Shown: positions 1-11,219, counted from the first letter of the stretch. The stretch: DNA of 64,000 bases from Agrypnia vestita (GCA_016648135.1 JADDOH010010340.1:51884-115883); one strand, 5' to 3'. Notes: generated by a model from the letters alone, not told the origin. Translations and numbers: made by a program.

Positions 1-568
1 GCAATAAATAACTTAATCTGGTCTTCAAACGAAATTATCAAAGTACCCTTTAATAGGTCAGTCCATTATTCATTGAATGTTTTTGGAATTTATTTGCAAT
101 ATCATATATATGTTTGCAATAAACATAAAATTACCACTCAGTGTTTCTCTTCAGGGTTAGACAACATGGAAAGCACGCCAGAAAGTTGAAGGGTTGTAAT
201 TTTCATTTATAGAGTGAATAGTGAAAGATGAAAAGACACATATTTTATTATTTTTTTATGCCTTTGCCTACCTGCAAAAGACAAATGTTATGGAAGTTCA
301 TGTCTCATGACAAAAGGTATTTTCCAACATAGCACACTTAAAGGACTTAAACAAATGGCGGTTAGGTTAGGAATATTATTTGAGTTTTATCTCAACTAAA
401 TTTTTTTTTTTTGGTTACCGACTAATATATTTTTTAACTTTTTAAGATTTAACAAGTTTTTAGAACACTTTTGGACATAATTCAAATGATAATTATGAAA
501 GAAATTATCCATGTATTCTGTGTGTAGTTTTTTGGGATATTCTGCCGTGTATATGTGACCTCTCTGGC

Positions 569-606
569 CGACGTTTCGGATCCCATTGCAGGGTCCATCA
601 TCAGGG
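569..606 (-). ncRNA. Hammerhead-ribozyme-like motif H1
   Basis: Read on the minus strand: CTGATGA (604-598), an imperfect stem II with a GGACCC/GGGATCC pairing, GAAAC (577-573), then GTC ending at 570. A stem I of three pairs (GCC before the core, GGC after GTC) can form. One extra base sits between the core and stem II compared with the textbook hammerhead, so self-cleavage is not certain. Confidence 0.5.
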
Positions 607-636
607 CTGATGTGATGAGTGTGTGTTGACAGATAA

Positions 637-680
637 TCAGCCCTGATGATGGACCCTGCAATGGGATCCGAAACGTCGCC
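637..680 (+). ncRNA. Hammerhead-ribozyme-like motif H2
   Basis: Mirror copy of H1 on the plus strand: CTGATGA at 643-649, stem II, GAAACGTC at 670-677. One G present after GTC in H1 is missing here, so stem I is weaker (CC against GC). It may be inactive. Confidence 0.45.
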
Positions 681-996
681 AGAGAGGTCACATATACACG
701 GCTGAATATCCCAGAAAGCTATATCTACACAAGATTCTGAAGGGCCGTGAAAACCTGAGAACATTTTTAAATTATCCATATTTTATTCATTTTCAAGATT
801 TTTGGTATTGGCTATTTGGTAAGCACTTTGTGCATCCTTTATTTAGCTCACTATCATGAATGATATTTCTTATAGATAGATTGAGCTTTGCACTTTGATA
901 ATTTTCAGTCAGTTTGACAGCAAAATCTTTCATAAAATTGTTTGGTTTTCTTTTCCATATTAGGTTTTAGGTCGTTCTAAAGGACTCCACCATTTA

Positions 997-1141
997 AGGC
1001 CAGTTGTATCAACTTGGATTATTGTAATCTTTCGTAAAAACCATAGATTTTTATGAAAATGGGTTGTGTGACTGGTGAGAAGTGTAATAATCCATAGTTT
1101 AAACAAAATATTACTATAAACCAAGTTAATATAACCGGCCC
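997..1141. mobile_element. Short MITE, family 1 (GGCC..TTGTATCAACTTGG ends)
   Basis: The ends are inverted: aggccagttgtatcaacttgg on the left, ccaagttaatataaccggccc on the right. TTA flanks both sides (994-996 and 1142-1144), which fits a 3-bp PIF/Harbinger-type target duplication. A second full copy is at 13187-13331 and a solo end is near 55524. There is no coding capacity. Confidence 0.65.
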
Positions 1142-1704
1142 TTAGAGCCACTAAAGTGAGAATATGAAAGAATATTGCAGCATTTTGGGTGTCATCCCAC
1201 ATTATATTCATCATGAGTCATCATTTCAGGGAGCCAATTTATGTCTTAAAATATACTGAACTAGCTGTGCCCGCGCGGCTTCGCACGCATAGTTTTTTAG
1301 TACACTATTTGGATCGTCATAGAACTTTCGCGAACCTTCTAGAACATTCTCCTTCCAGAAATTTATTGACATGGAATTTATGTACAGGAACCTTCTAGAC
1401 ACACCGACACATTCCGCCACTCAGTTTAGAACCTTATAGAACTTTCGGAAATTTTCTAGAACCTTCTCCTTCCAGAACTTTCTAGTGCAGGTTTTTCCGG
1501 AACTTTCTAGACTCACCAACACAGTCGGCGCGCCTATTTTGAAACAATCTGAAGCATTCGCGGCCTTCCCATAACAAAATAATGTGCTAGAAAGCACATT
1601 TTCGTCACCCACATTTTCGATGTGACACCAAGGGCTATCCACCACCATAACCACCGGTGGGTGGTTGTGGAGAAAACTTGGCGGGTAGGGAAACACGGGT
1701 TTCT

Positions 1705-1760
1705 TTATATATATATATATATATTATATATATCATATATATTATATATATTTGTTTACT
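1705..1760. repeat. TA-rich microsatellite
   Basis: Runs of alternating TA with short interruptions. The small open frames that cross it on both strands are products of the repeat and are not genes. Confidence 0.8.
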
Positions 1761-1930
1761 AATATGTGCCTGTTTTATCAGTCGAATGTTGCATTGCATT
1801 GAGCACTCACACAAGGAGCAAAACATGAATGAAGTTAAATGGATACATGATTTAAAATTAAAATCTATTTGCCTTTGCTCCATCATGATATGAAGAAGGT
1901 AGTGGAGTCATAATGCTGCTAATATTACAG

Positions 1931-4900
1931 ATGACCCAAATTGTGAACCAGACAAGGATTCTCCAGCAGATCAGATCCATGGTTTCTACGGTGTCATGGA
2001 ATGCCACATTGGTCGTCACCGTCTAATATACCGGGCGGAGATGGATGCTATTCAGGTCGAGGAATCCTCACTGAAGGAACGTTTTGATTCCAAAAAACAT
2101 TCCCATAGACATGTTCTGAAGAAACTCAGACAGCTCAAGTTTGTAGAACTGAAAACTAACCGTCACATTGAGAAGAAAAATCAAGAAGCACAATTCAGGT
2201 ACCTAATACTAAATAAATAACATGTCGATTCCTGGCAAGGTATGCAGTGGATGAATGTTTGGGTACTACCAGACACTTCTAGTGCTTTGAATGTTATGTT
2301 ATCTCCCTGATTCATAGTTAGTTACACATGTTTTTTATTAATGGATCACAAACAGTGAAAAATATATAACATGAAATATTACAATGACAATATAGTCATT
2401 ATATTCAGCCGTATTTTGAAATAAGCAATATTGCTATTTCTGTATCTTGACAGTTATTGCGTAATATTGTAATGCCTCCAATTTTGACATTTTAAGTTTC
2501 ATAGGTTTGAAATTAATGAATTCAAGCAATCAGAAAGCTCTAACACATAAACAAATGTTATGTTATTGAAGGCGTTGCAATGTTATACAATAACTGTCGA
2601 GATACAGAAATAGCAATGATTTATATTTTTAGAATACGGCTAAATGTCTTAGTAAAGCCGCCACACAGCAGCCACACAAGATTAAGAAAAATTTTGAGTG
2701 CTGAATTTTTTTCCACGTAATAATTAAGTTTCTTTTTCTTTTGTTTAAATTTTTTATTCTTTCTTTCTATATAATTAATATGCCTTAGTATATCATAAAT
2801 ATTTATCATTACTGACATATTTCTGTTTGTTTAAATTTTTTATTCTTTCTTTCTATATAATTAATATGCCTTAGTATATCATAAATATTTATCATTACTG
2901 ACATATTTCTGTTTGTTTAAATTTTTTATTCTTTCTTTCTATATAATTAATATGCCTTAGTATATCATAAATATTTATCATTACTGACATATTTCTGTTT
3001 GTTTAAATTTTTTATTCTTTCTTTCTATATATTTAATATGCCTTAGTATATCATAAATATTTATCATTACTGACATATTTCTAAATGTGGAGACCTGTAA
3101 TTGGCCATCTTTTTTTTTTCCGATTCCTTAGAGTCTACGATACTCTGAGTACTCTACATGCGGCTAGACCGCCTAATCTACTGCTACAAGTGCATCAGCT
3201 CTATAGCTTTGACACTTTTACTAAATACTTATTATCTATACATCATAAGTTGATTTATTGACATGAATTCGGATGGGTAAAAAAGTCTAATAAAAAACCC
3301 ACTAAACATTTTACTTGATAATATTTAAAAATTTTCAAATTAATTAGGCGCGACACTTTATGTACAGTGCCGCCTTATTATAACTTATAAATAGCAAAAA
3401 TAATGTACACAGCTACATCTTAAATAATATTTATTTATTTACAAAAATCATAAATTGGATGCGCTGGTCGAGGCTGTAGGTCGTTCTGGCCCTCGATCCG
3501 GAGGATCGAGCGCGTTGTGTAGCATCATGAAGTAGTGGCGGGGCAATCTGTGTTTGTATCTGAAAGGCAGAAGATAATTGGCCATCTATATTGTATCAAT
3601 GTTTTCTATGCTTTTTTTTTGTGCTGTTGGTCTTCCATAAACATTAAATAAATAAATAAATAAGTTTTGCTTTATTACAAAAATACATTTTTACTTGAGA
3701 CATGGTTTGGAACAAAATTTAAAAACACAATGTCTGTTGTAAAATAATGTGTTTTGTTAACTAGGAGATTTAATTATGCAAGAATAAATACTTTAACTGG
3801 ATTACAAATGTGAGTAACTCGCTGTAGTGGTCATGATGCTTGATATCTGGTGGTCGGTCGAGTCCCATTCCAGCATACCAGCAAATTAATTCTATTTCCA
3901 TAGCACACGTTTTCAGCTTAGTTTGAGAATGATAGGAGTATTGACGGAACGCATGTTCCATGTTCGCATTTCTATTTAAAAAAAAATTGCATCTTAATGA
4001 ATCTGGGAGGGGGACATATTTTCGCTGTATCCCAGTTCCCTCGCCTAAATAAGAAGATTTGTTCAGCTCTACAATTTGTACTCTGTGGGCAGAACACATA
4101 TTCAACAATGGAATTCAACTGAAATGAGAAATGATTTATATTAAAAAAACATAATTTTTAACTTTACTTAATAGTATTATATATTTCTGAGAAATTCTAG
4201 TTGTCCACAGTTTATTTGAATGTGTGAACTGCAAGCTTGCTATCAATGTAAGAAATATATAGATTCATGAACTATCTAGAACGTAATCCTGGTGATACTT
4301 GTACAGGAATTGGATTTGGATTGAATTAAAAAGTAAATTAATTGTGTTGAATATCTTTCTAATCAAATTTCTGTTATTCTAGAAGATACAAAACATTGTC
4401 CTGGTGGCTTCAAGCCTTCTTTGGTGGTGTGGATACAATAGTCTGTGGATTCAGGGATGACGATGGCATTGTTGAAGAAATAAAGAAATACAAAACATGT
4501 GATCTCCCTGCACAATGCTGTGTAAGATCTTATACATATATGTACTGTCTCTAGGAATTATAAACATTAAAATTAAAACCAGCTTAAAAAATTTCCTGCA
4601 GTATTTCATATTAAAATTTGTAAATTTCACGAAAATTTTCATTTACAAAATTTAATGTAATAATTCTTTTAAATTTATACAGTAGATTCTCTTTAATTCT
4701 AAATTCAAGGGACCCAAAAAAAAATATGTCGAATTATGCGGAACCCTGTGAATTCAAAATTCATGATACAAAAAAATCACAATGCGATTGTGAAATTCGC
4801 CAAAAATTGTAAAACTTTTGAAAAAGTCAGTAATTTTGTGAAAAACCTCTATATTTTAGCATATTTCAAGAAATTATTTTGAAAACGCAATATTTAGTAT

Positions 4901-6468
4901 ACAAATATGGCGACATTTCTATTATTAATGTACATACCTAATATTGACATATTTGTTGTATGCAAAAAGATTAGATTGCAAGCACTTTTTGCAGGTGCAT
5001 ACAAATGCTGTTGTATGCAATTGCAAAAAAATAAGAATTAAACATGGTCTCATTAAGAGGTTCAACGACCTCGTCCAAATGTCATTTTGGTATTATTTTG
5101 CACTTGTCTTCATACCCTGAGCATAAAAATGCAGCTTAGTAAACCCTTCATATAAGACACCCCACCAAACCATCACTGATGCTGGATGATCTCTTTGAAC
5201 TTTGTGAGTTACTTGAGCCGCCTCTTGAGTGATACGTGTATACACCTGATTCTTTGCTGATCATTTTGTTTATTAAAATTTTTTCATTGCAAAGAATTTT
5301 GAGATGCATGTTGTCTGCGTGAATCAGTTATTTAGCTCTGGTCTTCCTGATGTCCCTTAGAGATGGAATAAGCAAATGCCCCATGCTTCTTCAGTAAGGC
5401 CCCATCTTTAGGCCCGATTTGATAACGTGGGACATCCTCCTTGTCGAAATACCCTGGACATGATTTTTTGTTTACGGCTTTGATCACTGCTGGTGTTCAT
5501 ACAGTTCACGGGCGACCACTTCTTTGCTGATCTTCAATATCCTGAGTATCCTTAAACTGATTAATAGTGCGATATTCAAACTGGCGACTGATACCCAAAG
5601 ATTTTAAAATATTAAAAATGTCTCCCGGCGTCTCCCCAACTTTATGTAATGTAATTACAGCAATCCGATTTTCTTTATCACCCCACTCCATGTTTTCTGA
5701 TCAATGTTCCGTGACTAATTGATTATAGCAACACAATATAAGAGTGGGGATTATTTTCATGGTAATTCCCCAAACTGTTTTATTATAGTTCACGTAATTT
5801 GTATAACAGTATTTATGGCATGACTAGGTATGTGTATCAAGCTTGGATGTTTTTGTGATGCGTTTCGCTTCAATAATTGGGTGTTAATCAATAATGAAGT
5901 GTTTAAAAGATATTTTTAATAACACAAATAAATTATATGTTCGTCACCGCCCTCATCCCTTTCAACCCGGATCGATTCGATCGTGCGTTCACATAAAATA
6001 ATATTCCCCGCTAACTAAACTGTTTTTCGGGTTCAAACCGGCCTGCAATGATCGTGCGTTCACATGCGCGTGAAAGTTAGTTTAGTTAGCGGGAAATATT
6101 TTTTTATGTGAACGCACAATCGTATCGATCCGGGTTGAAAGGGCTATTATTTTTTCAATTTACCTTATTTATAAAATACACCATTTGACTTCTCTTTTAA
6201 TTTTATTGAAAACTCTTTGTTTCAGAACCAATGGAATCCCAATGTATGCTTGAACTTCTGTGATGAGTTGCTGACCTACATCAAGAACTGTTTCGCACGG
6301 GAGATTCAACTTAAGTTCGGGAAGGTGGGTAACGTGAGGGACCTTCCCAAGATAGAGCTGGTATTCGAGCGGTTAAGCGGAACTAATTTCAGACTCACCG
6401 AACCAATGCCCAATGAGAATATTTTCATACTTGAAGATTGGTACATCAATATGTTTTCATCAGTTTGA
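1931..6468 (+). CDS. DXO/Rai1-family decapping exonuclease, copy A (exons 2-4; first exon outside window)
   Basis: Exons 1931-2198, 4383-4521 and 6226-6468 (stop TGA), all with AG/GT borders and phases that join in one frame. DXO/Rai1 proteins (Dom3Z in mammals) hydrolyse incomplete or NAD-type 5' caps and degrade the RNA. The first visible exon holds the metal-binding pairs AEMD (the E-x-D motif) and VELKT (the E-x-K motif), so the catalytic centre looks intact. Exon 3 has the family's 'YKTLSWWLQ' and 'VCGFR' stretches, exon 4 'NFCDELL' and 'EDWYINMF'. All three introns match copy B (21399-24423) in place and phase; exon 2 proteins are about 64% identical by hand count, exon 3 about 80%. Copy A has one extra codon in exon 2 and ends about six residues earlier. 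The N-terminal exon with the GHKFE motif must lie left of the window. Pseudogenisation cannot be ruled out without it, but no stop or frameshift is visible. Confidence 0.85.
2741..3084. repeat. Tandem array, four copies of an 86-bp unit
   Basis: The unit begins with ttgtttaaattttttattct and starts at 2741, 2827, 2913 and 2999. The copies are almost identical; one has tatttaat in place of tataattaat. Such uniformity implies recent expansion or homogenisation. It lies wholly inside an intron. Confidence 0.92.
3812..3987 (+). mobile_element. tRNA-derived SINE, copy 1
   Basis: A degenerate tRNA-like head (gctgtagtggtcatgatg, then ggtcgagtcccattcc as the B box) is followed by the family body (tttccatagcacacg, agcttagtttgagaatga) and a short A-rich tail. 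It is the same family as the copies near 15461, 23409, 33713 and 37661. Confidence 0.7.
4680..4980. mobile_element. Truncated pogo/Tigger-like MITE
   Basis: It starts at cagtagattctctttaattc after TA and shares its interior (the gcgacatttctattattaatgtac block) with the element at 6750-7184. Only one end is present; the other was lost, perhaps when the mariner-type element arrived next to it. Confidence 0.6.
4990..5700 (-). pseudogene. Mariner-like transposase relic
   Basis: The minus strand from 5691 reads an N-terminal mariner helix-turn-helix segment (ITLHKVGETPGDIFNILKSL, a Q-R-S-G-R-P linker), then continues in several frames with stops through what looks like the middle of the transposase to near 4990. 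The DDD/E catalytic segment is not readable as an open frame. It is dead, and it lies in an intron of DXO copy A in the opposite direction. Confidence 0.6.
5955..6145. mobile_element. Fold-back MITE, about 190 bp
   Basis: The left arm (ccctttcaacccggatcga, gtgcgttcacataaaa, cccgctaactaaact) is repeated in inverse on the right with few changes, leaving a centre of about 15-20 nt. There is no coding capacity. The arms are well matched, so the insertion is fairly recent. Confidence 0.75.
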
Positions 6469-7600
6469 TAATTGTTCGATTATTTTTTATTATTTTATAA
6501 ATGATCCCTTGTAATATATTTTAATATTTATTGTTCAATTCAACTGGGATTACATTTTATGTTTTATTCATGATGTATTTTACAAGGATAATTCAAAACA
6601 AATTTGTCATATAAATAGATTTAGACATAAACTTAAACTAGACAGTACGTAGTACGAAAATTATGAGTGAGCCCAAGCTCACTTATAATTGTATTACTCC
6701 AAAGTAGTACAATTCTATTGGCTACATAATTGTAGGTATTATAGTTATACAGTGGAACCTCGTTAATGCGAATTTCATGGGACCCAAAAAAAAATTGCGA
6801 ACTTTGAAGAGCCTTGTTAATTCGAAATTCAAAAATGTACGCAAAAAATTAATTTTGTGTAAACTTCTATATTTTTGCATATTTTAAGAAATCATTTCAA
6901 AAAATGCAATATTTATTATGCTAATAAAAAGGTTGCGACATTTCTATTACTAAAGTACCCGATATTGACACATTTGTTGTGAAAAAAATCTAAATATTTT
7001 TTTCAATTTTGTCAAATTTCATTTTTTTTTAATTATGTGAACTAAAATGTATTGATTTATGGCGCAAGGGACTAAAAGTTATTTCGAATTATAGGGGTTA
7101 ATTTACTATGAAATAAACATTTTGGGACTTTTGGGTTTTAAAAATTTCGAATATGGCAAATTTCGAATTATCGGGGTTGTACTGTAATGTGATATTATAG
7201 TATCTCAGTGTGGAAGAGTTTTAACCAAAATGAAATTATTACATTATTATTATTAATGGGGGTAGGTAGTAGTAGATCTAGATATAACAAAAATATATGT
7301 TATTTTTTATAATTCGTAATATGTTAAGACTATTCTATATAAGTAAAGTGTGAACCAATAATAAAATGTTGGAGCTAATTATTTTCATATTCCTATCAAT
7401 CTTATATTTTATTGGCATTTTGATATTATATTTGTTATAAAATTTATGTTTTGTAATTGAATTAAAAAATCATTATTTTAATAAATCTTATATCTGAAAG
7501 TAATCAAGTTTTCTCTCCTTCCTGCAAGGCTATGCCAATTAATCAATGTGATTCATGACCGGGCTGAATATTGATGTAATTGGCAACAATAGAAATCGGT
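6469..7600 (+). other. 3' flank of DXO copy A, duplicated with the gene
   Basis: Apart from the pogo MITE, this flank matches the 3' flank of copy B in blocks: actagacagtacgtagtacg (about 6637) against accagacagtacatgatacg (about 24595), and the gaaagtaatcaagttttctc block at about 7497 against about 25361. The segmental duplication therefore extends at least 1 kb beyond the stop codons. Confidence 0.7.
6750..7184. mobile_element. Pogo/Tigger-like MITE, about 435 bp
   Basis: Ends are cagtggaacctcgttaatgc and its inverse ending ttgtactg, with TA on both sides as expected for Tc1/mariner-pogo insertions. The body is AT-rich and non-coding. Related pieces lie at 4680, 34150-34500, 48811 and 52858-53412. 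Confidence 0.75.
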
Positions 7601-7939
7601 TGATGCCTAAATTTTCTCACAAGGGTAGAATGCCAGGACAGAATGCCACATGTTTCTACCCTGACATACCATTCCTGCCTTTTTCTCATGCACACTTATC
7701 AATTGTTTCAGCTTACAACAAGCTCTCTCCAATTTATATGTAATAAAAACCGGGGTACATGATTTTGTGAGTTCTTTCACGGACTTCCTGTTTATGTCGT
7801 CTTTAACACTTGCTCGTAACACTCTTCGCGATGATGAAACTAGTTAGTCAATTCAGTACTGTTATTCAACGGCCTTATCCCTATTTTTTATTAGATTTAC
7901 TTTAGGTAATGTGTGGTTCTAGTGTTTTTATTTTATATT

Positions 7940-8250
7940 TATATCAAAGATCAAAAATTCATTCGCTTTCATATAAGTCAAATAAAATCATTAAAACCTT
8001 GCAAAAAAATCTTATTCAAATTAATGCACGGTTTTAATAATGTTTTTACACTTGTGTTAAAGCGAATGAATTTTTAATATTCAATATTAGTTACTTCATG
8101 ATATACTAACGTTTTACAGAAGACAGGTCAGAAATATTGATAAAAAAATGCAAACTCTGATGTCGCTTACCTCTGCAACTGTTGACATTTCACCTGAAGT
8201 GTAGAGTATTCTATTCAAAATAGAATAAAGCTGACCACCCAATATTTTTT
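7940..8250. repeat. AT-rich inverted repeat, family 2
   Basis: A core of the form 'aagtcaaataaaat..ttaaaaccttgca' is followed by its inverse, inside longer inverted flanks ending near 'gatgtcgcttacctct'. Related copies are at about 26380-26580 (half), 35040-35400, 42290-42530 and 44790-45240. A non-autonomous DNA element is likely. Confidence 0.6.
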
Positions 8251-8689
8251 CTACTAGCTATGGAATGCCCTATATAGATTTAAAAATACTCGCATTCATC
8301 ACTAAGCAAATGAATGAGTACATGGCACAGTTCGTACAGAATATTAGGCGAGTGGTGTTAGAGCAGAAAACATGGAAAGACGCTGAGTGGCGCGTAAAGG
8401 TCTATGAATCTGCACCAATCATCTGTCCAATGCATCTGCATATTGACAGCTGTAAAAGCTCGTGCTGCCAGCCTTTTGACTTCCGCACAAAAAAACTGCC
8501 ATTGTCATTGCATTCATGCTCATTTTCCTGCTCGCCGCCAGAGAAATGCATTTAATGTCCATAATTTATTTATTTATTTAACGCCCTTATGGGCTTTTAC
8601 AAATATACAGAATATAAATTTTAAAAAATAACATACACAACATATAAAATAATAATACTGTTAAAAGTTACGTATAATAGAATTGTGTT

Positions 8690-9040
8690 AATTTAGATTG
8701 CTGTTAAAGATTCAACTGCATATTATAATAGATTTGTGTAAAATTTAGGTTAGTGTAAATTGCAGTTAAAAAGATTCAAATAATAATTCAGATAAAATAA
8801 AAAGAGAAGTTAAAGTAGTGAGAAGAAAATGATTGTAAGTAGTAAGAAGAAGAAAAAATACACTGCAGTTAAAAATATTCAAGTACAATTTATAGATTAG
8901 TGTAAATTAAAAAGAGAAGTTTAAGTAGTAAGAAGAAATGATTGTAAGTATTAAGAAGAAGAAATAGATTGCAGTTAAAAAGATTCAAGTACATCTTATA
9001 GATTTGTGTAAATAAAGGAGAAGTTTAAGTAGTAAGAAAA
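8690..9040. repeat. Diverged tandem repeat, about 103-110 bp unit
   Basis: Units contain 'aaagagaagtttaagtagtaa', 'gattgtaagtagtaagaag' and 'gcagttaaaaagattcaa'. The first of these blocks starts at about 8801, 8911 and 9014. It is more diverged than the 86-bp array. Confidence 0.7.
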
Positions 9041-9814
9041 AAGAAAAATTTATTATCCATTTCGCTGAGATGCAGAGAATTATATCAGCTTTGTCCTATA
9101 CACAGTTATATTGTCAGCTGCCTCTGCATGTTCATTCCCTAATGAGAGTAATCTGGGGATTACACAGTTTGCTAACAAATTAGTTCTGACATTTCCATAA
9201 TAGAACTTTGGCGAGCGAGAGATTTATATGGGTTTAAGAGATATACGATTCGAAGTCTACACTAATTTCAGTAAATTTATTTATTTCATAGGTCGAATGT
9301 GAAGTAAGTACAGAGCAATGATGTACACAGTAGTACACACTCACTACCTTCGACGCTACCACACAATATTTTGGGGAGCAGATACAGGAGCGCGAGCAGC
9401 AGTGACAATGGCCGAGTGTAATGCCTGCTTTAGACAAAACTCATACGGTATCGCCCCGAGGACTGTTACTTGTCATACGATACATGGCATTGATCTTGAA
9501 CCCGCGCACTGCACACTCGTGAGGCGACATCATGGCTTGTAAACTTTCTTAGTTGTATTTGTTGATTTGTAATTTACATTCAGATGTTCGTATTTCTGTG
9601 AACTTTCTGGTATCTCGACATTGGAATTGTATTTTCTCTTCTGTCCAATCCAAAATAGGAAATAGCGCACACATTCTCTGAATGAAAAGTAGTCTGCGGC
9701 ATAATTGAACAACACGACAACCATAACTGGTCCTTCCGAGAGTAAATATCCACGCTATAGTTGAGTGTCCTGATGTCAAAATAGAACAGAATTGACCGTG
9801 CAAGTAAATATAGA

Positions 9815-10120
9815 GAAGATATTACACTTAAAAGTTTTGGAAATTTCACCATATCGTCGCTGTATATATAAATAAGCCAATGTGCCGTTTTAGTACATTC
9901 TGAGATAAACTAATGAAACTGTTTTAAAAAATAATTGCACAGACTAGATCCATAAAAAATATTTTAAATAATTACTAGGCAGACCTTCCAGATGAACGGC
10001 AATGTTCTTTCAGCATATCTCCATTATTTATATGAAAAATTGACAAATTGATTTGTTCATCTCAGAAAGTACTAAACGGCACATTGGCTTTATTATATAT
10101 ACAGCGAAGATATACTTTCA
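9815..10120. mobile_element. Inverted-repeat element, about 300 bp
   Basis: cgctgtatatataaataagc and 'caatgtgccgttttagtac' at 9863-9898 reappear inverted at about 10070-10110 (agtactaaacggcacattgg, tatatatacagcg). It is non-coding. Confidence 0.65.
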
Positions 10121-10438
10121 AATATGAGTCACTTTATCTAGGGACAAAGCGCAAACAAGAAAAATATTAAGTAACAAAAATACAAAGAGTTCATACATTC
10201 AGTATTCATTTTGTTTCTATTGTCTATAATTCGCGTGAACATTTGGCATTATCTATAAATAAAATTCTTTGACAACTAAATATTGTCTATGATTTACACT
10301 TTGTCCGTAAATAAGCCTCTCAAGTGTCAAAATGGTGAAATCACTACACTCAACAATTACGTGGATACCTCTCAGAAGGATCGGTTATGGTAACTGTATT
10401 GTTCAATTTAACCAAACTTCATGCAATTGCATGATTTA

Positions 10439-11219
10439 AGGTACAGATACACATGCTTCTTTACTGGCATGCTAATGAGCATGCCACTAATAAGCATGCC
10501 CTAACAACTGTACACACTTGCTCATTACTGGCATGCTTATTAGTGGCATGCTCATAAATAAGCATGCCCAAAGCTAACAATCAAACACACATGCTTATTA
10601 GTGGCATGCTCTTGTCATAGAATAGAGACGCTCTTGTTCAAAATGGAAACTTTGCAAACTGAAATAGAAAATTCAAGTCAACCAATAAATCAAAAAAGTT
10701 CCCGAGTTTCCATCCGCACATTTTTGATTATAGTTTATATAATTTTTATTGTAAGATTTGAATCATTCATGCCTATTAATAAAGTTTCGTAAAACATTAT
10801 TTCTCACTTTATTATTTTTACACAACGGTGACCGAGTATTCCACAGACATTCGTGATTCCTATAATAAGTTACGAAAAGTAATGTTTTATCATCTCCCCA
10901 ACGCGCCATATTTGTTTCATCTGTCGCGGACTGGGAAGATCGCATCGATAATACTAGTCGCGAAGCCCGCGAATGACATAAGCATGCTCATAAATAAGCA
11001 AGTCTGTTCACACATGCTCCAAAGATACCCCTTCTCTATGGTGAATGACAGTGGCATGCTTATAAATCAACCGGCGGTTGATTTTTGAGCATGCCACTAG
11101 GTGGCATGCTCATTTCTAGCAATGTGCGTACACACATGCCACTAATAAGCATGCCACTGTCAAAGTCGATACTGCGCATGCTCACGTGCCACTAAAGAAG
11201 CATGTGTATCAGACGCCTT
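10439..11219. mobile_element. MADF-carrying MITE, copy 1
   Basis: The ends are inverted (cagatacacatgcttcttta against aaagaagcatgtgtatcaga), flanked by TTA/TAA. The interior is dense in palindromic 'gcatgc' runs and contains, on the minus strand (10945-10763), a piece of a MADF-type DNA-binding domain (RWGDDKTLLFVTYY, ECLWNT). PIF/Harbinger transposons commonly encode a MADF/Myb-like second protein, so this is best read as a deletion derivative of such a transposon. Copy 2 follows at once at 11268. Confidence 0.7.
10763..10945 (-). pseudogene. MADF domain fragment in MITE copy 1
   Basis: The 60-residue frame has the start of a MADF/SANT-like domain: a W-x-D-D-x-T-x-L-F segment, then Y-Y-R-N-x-x-C-L-W-N. 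The frame breaks where copy 2 continues, so it is a transposon-derived remnant. Confidence 0.5.

Larger units (their letters stand above)
530..712. repeat. Near-perfect palindrome carrying two opposed hammerhead-like motifs
   Basis: Two arms of about 80 nt (530-612 and 634-712) are reverse complements with few differences, separated by about 22 nt. Each arm holds a hammerhead-like core: CTGATGA, a GGA/TCC-based stem, then GAAACGTC. On the minus strand the core runs from 604 to 570, on the plus strand from 643 to 677. Penelope-like retroelements are known to carry such ribozymes in their terminal repeats and often sit in inverted copies, so this is probably a remnant of such an element. The motif after the right arm (about 690-770) recurs after the motif at 32561. 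Confidence 0.7.
1..1930. other. 5' part of DXO copy A locus: intron or upstream DNA, repeats only
   Basis: No coding exon can be supported here. The stretch lies before the first visible exon of DXO copy A and is probably the intron that follows its missing first exon, because copy B has its first intron at the matching place. It holds a palindromic ribozyme-like repeat (530-712), a short MITE (997-1141), a degenerate repeat with several versions of 'ccttctagaacattctcc' (1255-1500) that starts with the retroposon-like 'ctagctgtgcccgcg', and a TA microsatellite (about 1705-1760). Confidence 0.6.
2199..4382 (+). other. Intron of DXO copy A (exon 2 to exon 3)
   Basis: About 2.2 kb, AT-rich. It contains the 86-bp tandem array (2741-3084), a GC-richer block of unknown origin at about 3440-3560, and a SINE (about 3812-3987). 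Part of the 3' end (about 4190-4265) still matches the same intron of copy B (about 22600-22670), evidence that the introns were duplicated together with the exons. Confidence 0.7.
4522..6225 (+). other. Intron of DXO copy A (exon 3 to exon 4), transposon-filled
   Basis: 1.7 kb holding a truncated pogo-like MITE (4680-4980), a mariner-type relic on the minus strand (about 4990-5700) and a fold-back MITE (5955-6145). The equivalent intron in copy B is only about 385 bp, so these insertions postdate the duplication or were lost in B. Confidence 0.7.
7601..9800. other. Intergenic region, repeats only
   Basis: Holds a fold-back repeat of family 2 (about 7940-8250), a degenerate tandem array (about 8690-9040), and non-repetitive DNA at 9060-9800 where no gene is recognised. 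Short open frames at 8265-8555 and 9318-9542 show no recognisable domain. Confidence 0.5.

Noticed and set aside
530..712. CRISPR-like or bacterial attachment-site palindrome
   Set aside because: The window is clearly eukaryotic; the palindrome matches dispersed retroelement-type sequences in the same window.
1635..1893. Overlapping open frames on both strands
   Set aside because: Both consist mainly of the TA microsatellite (runs of I/Y).
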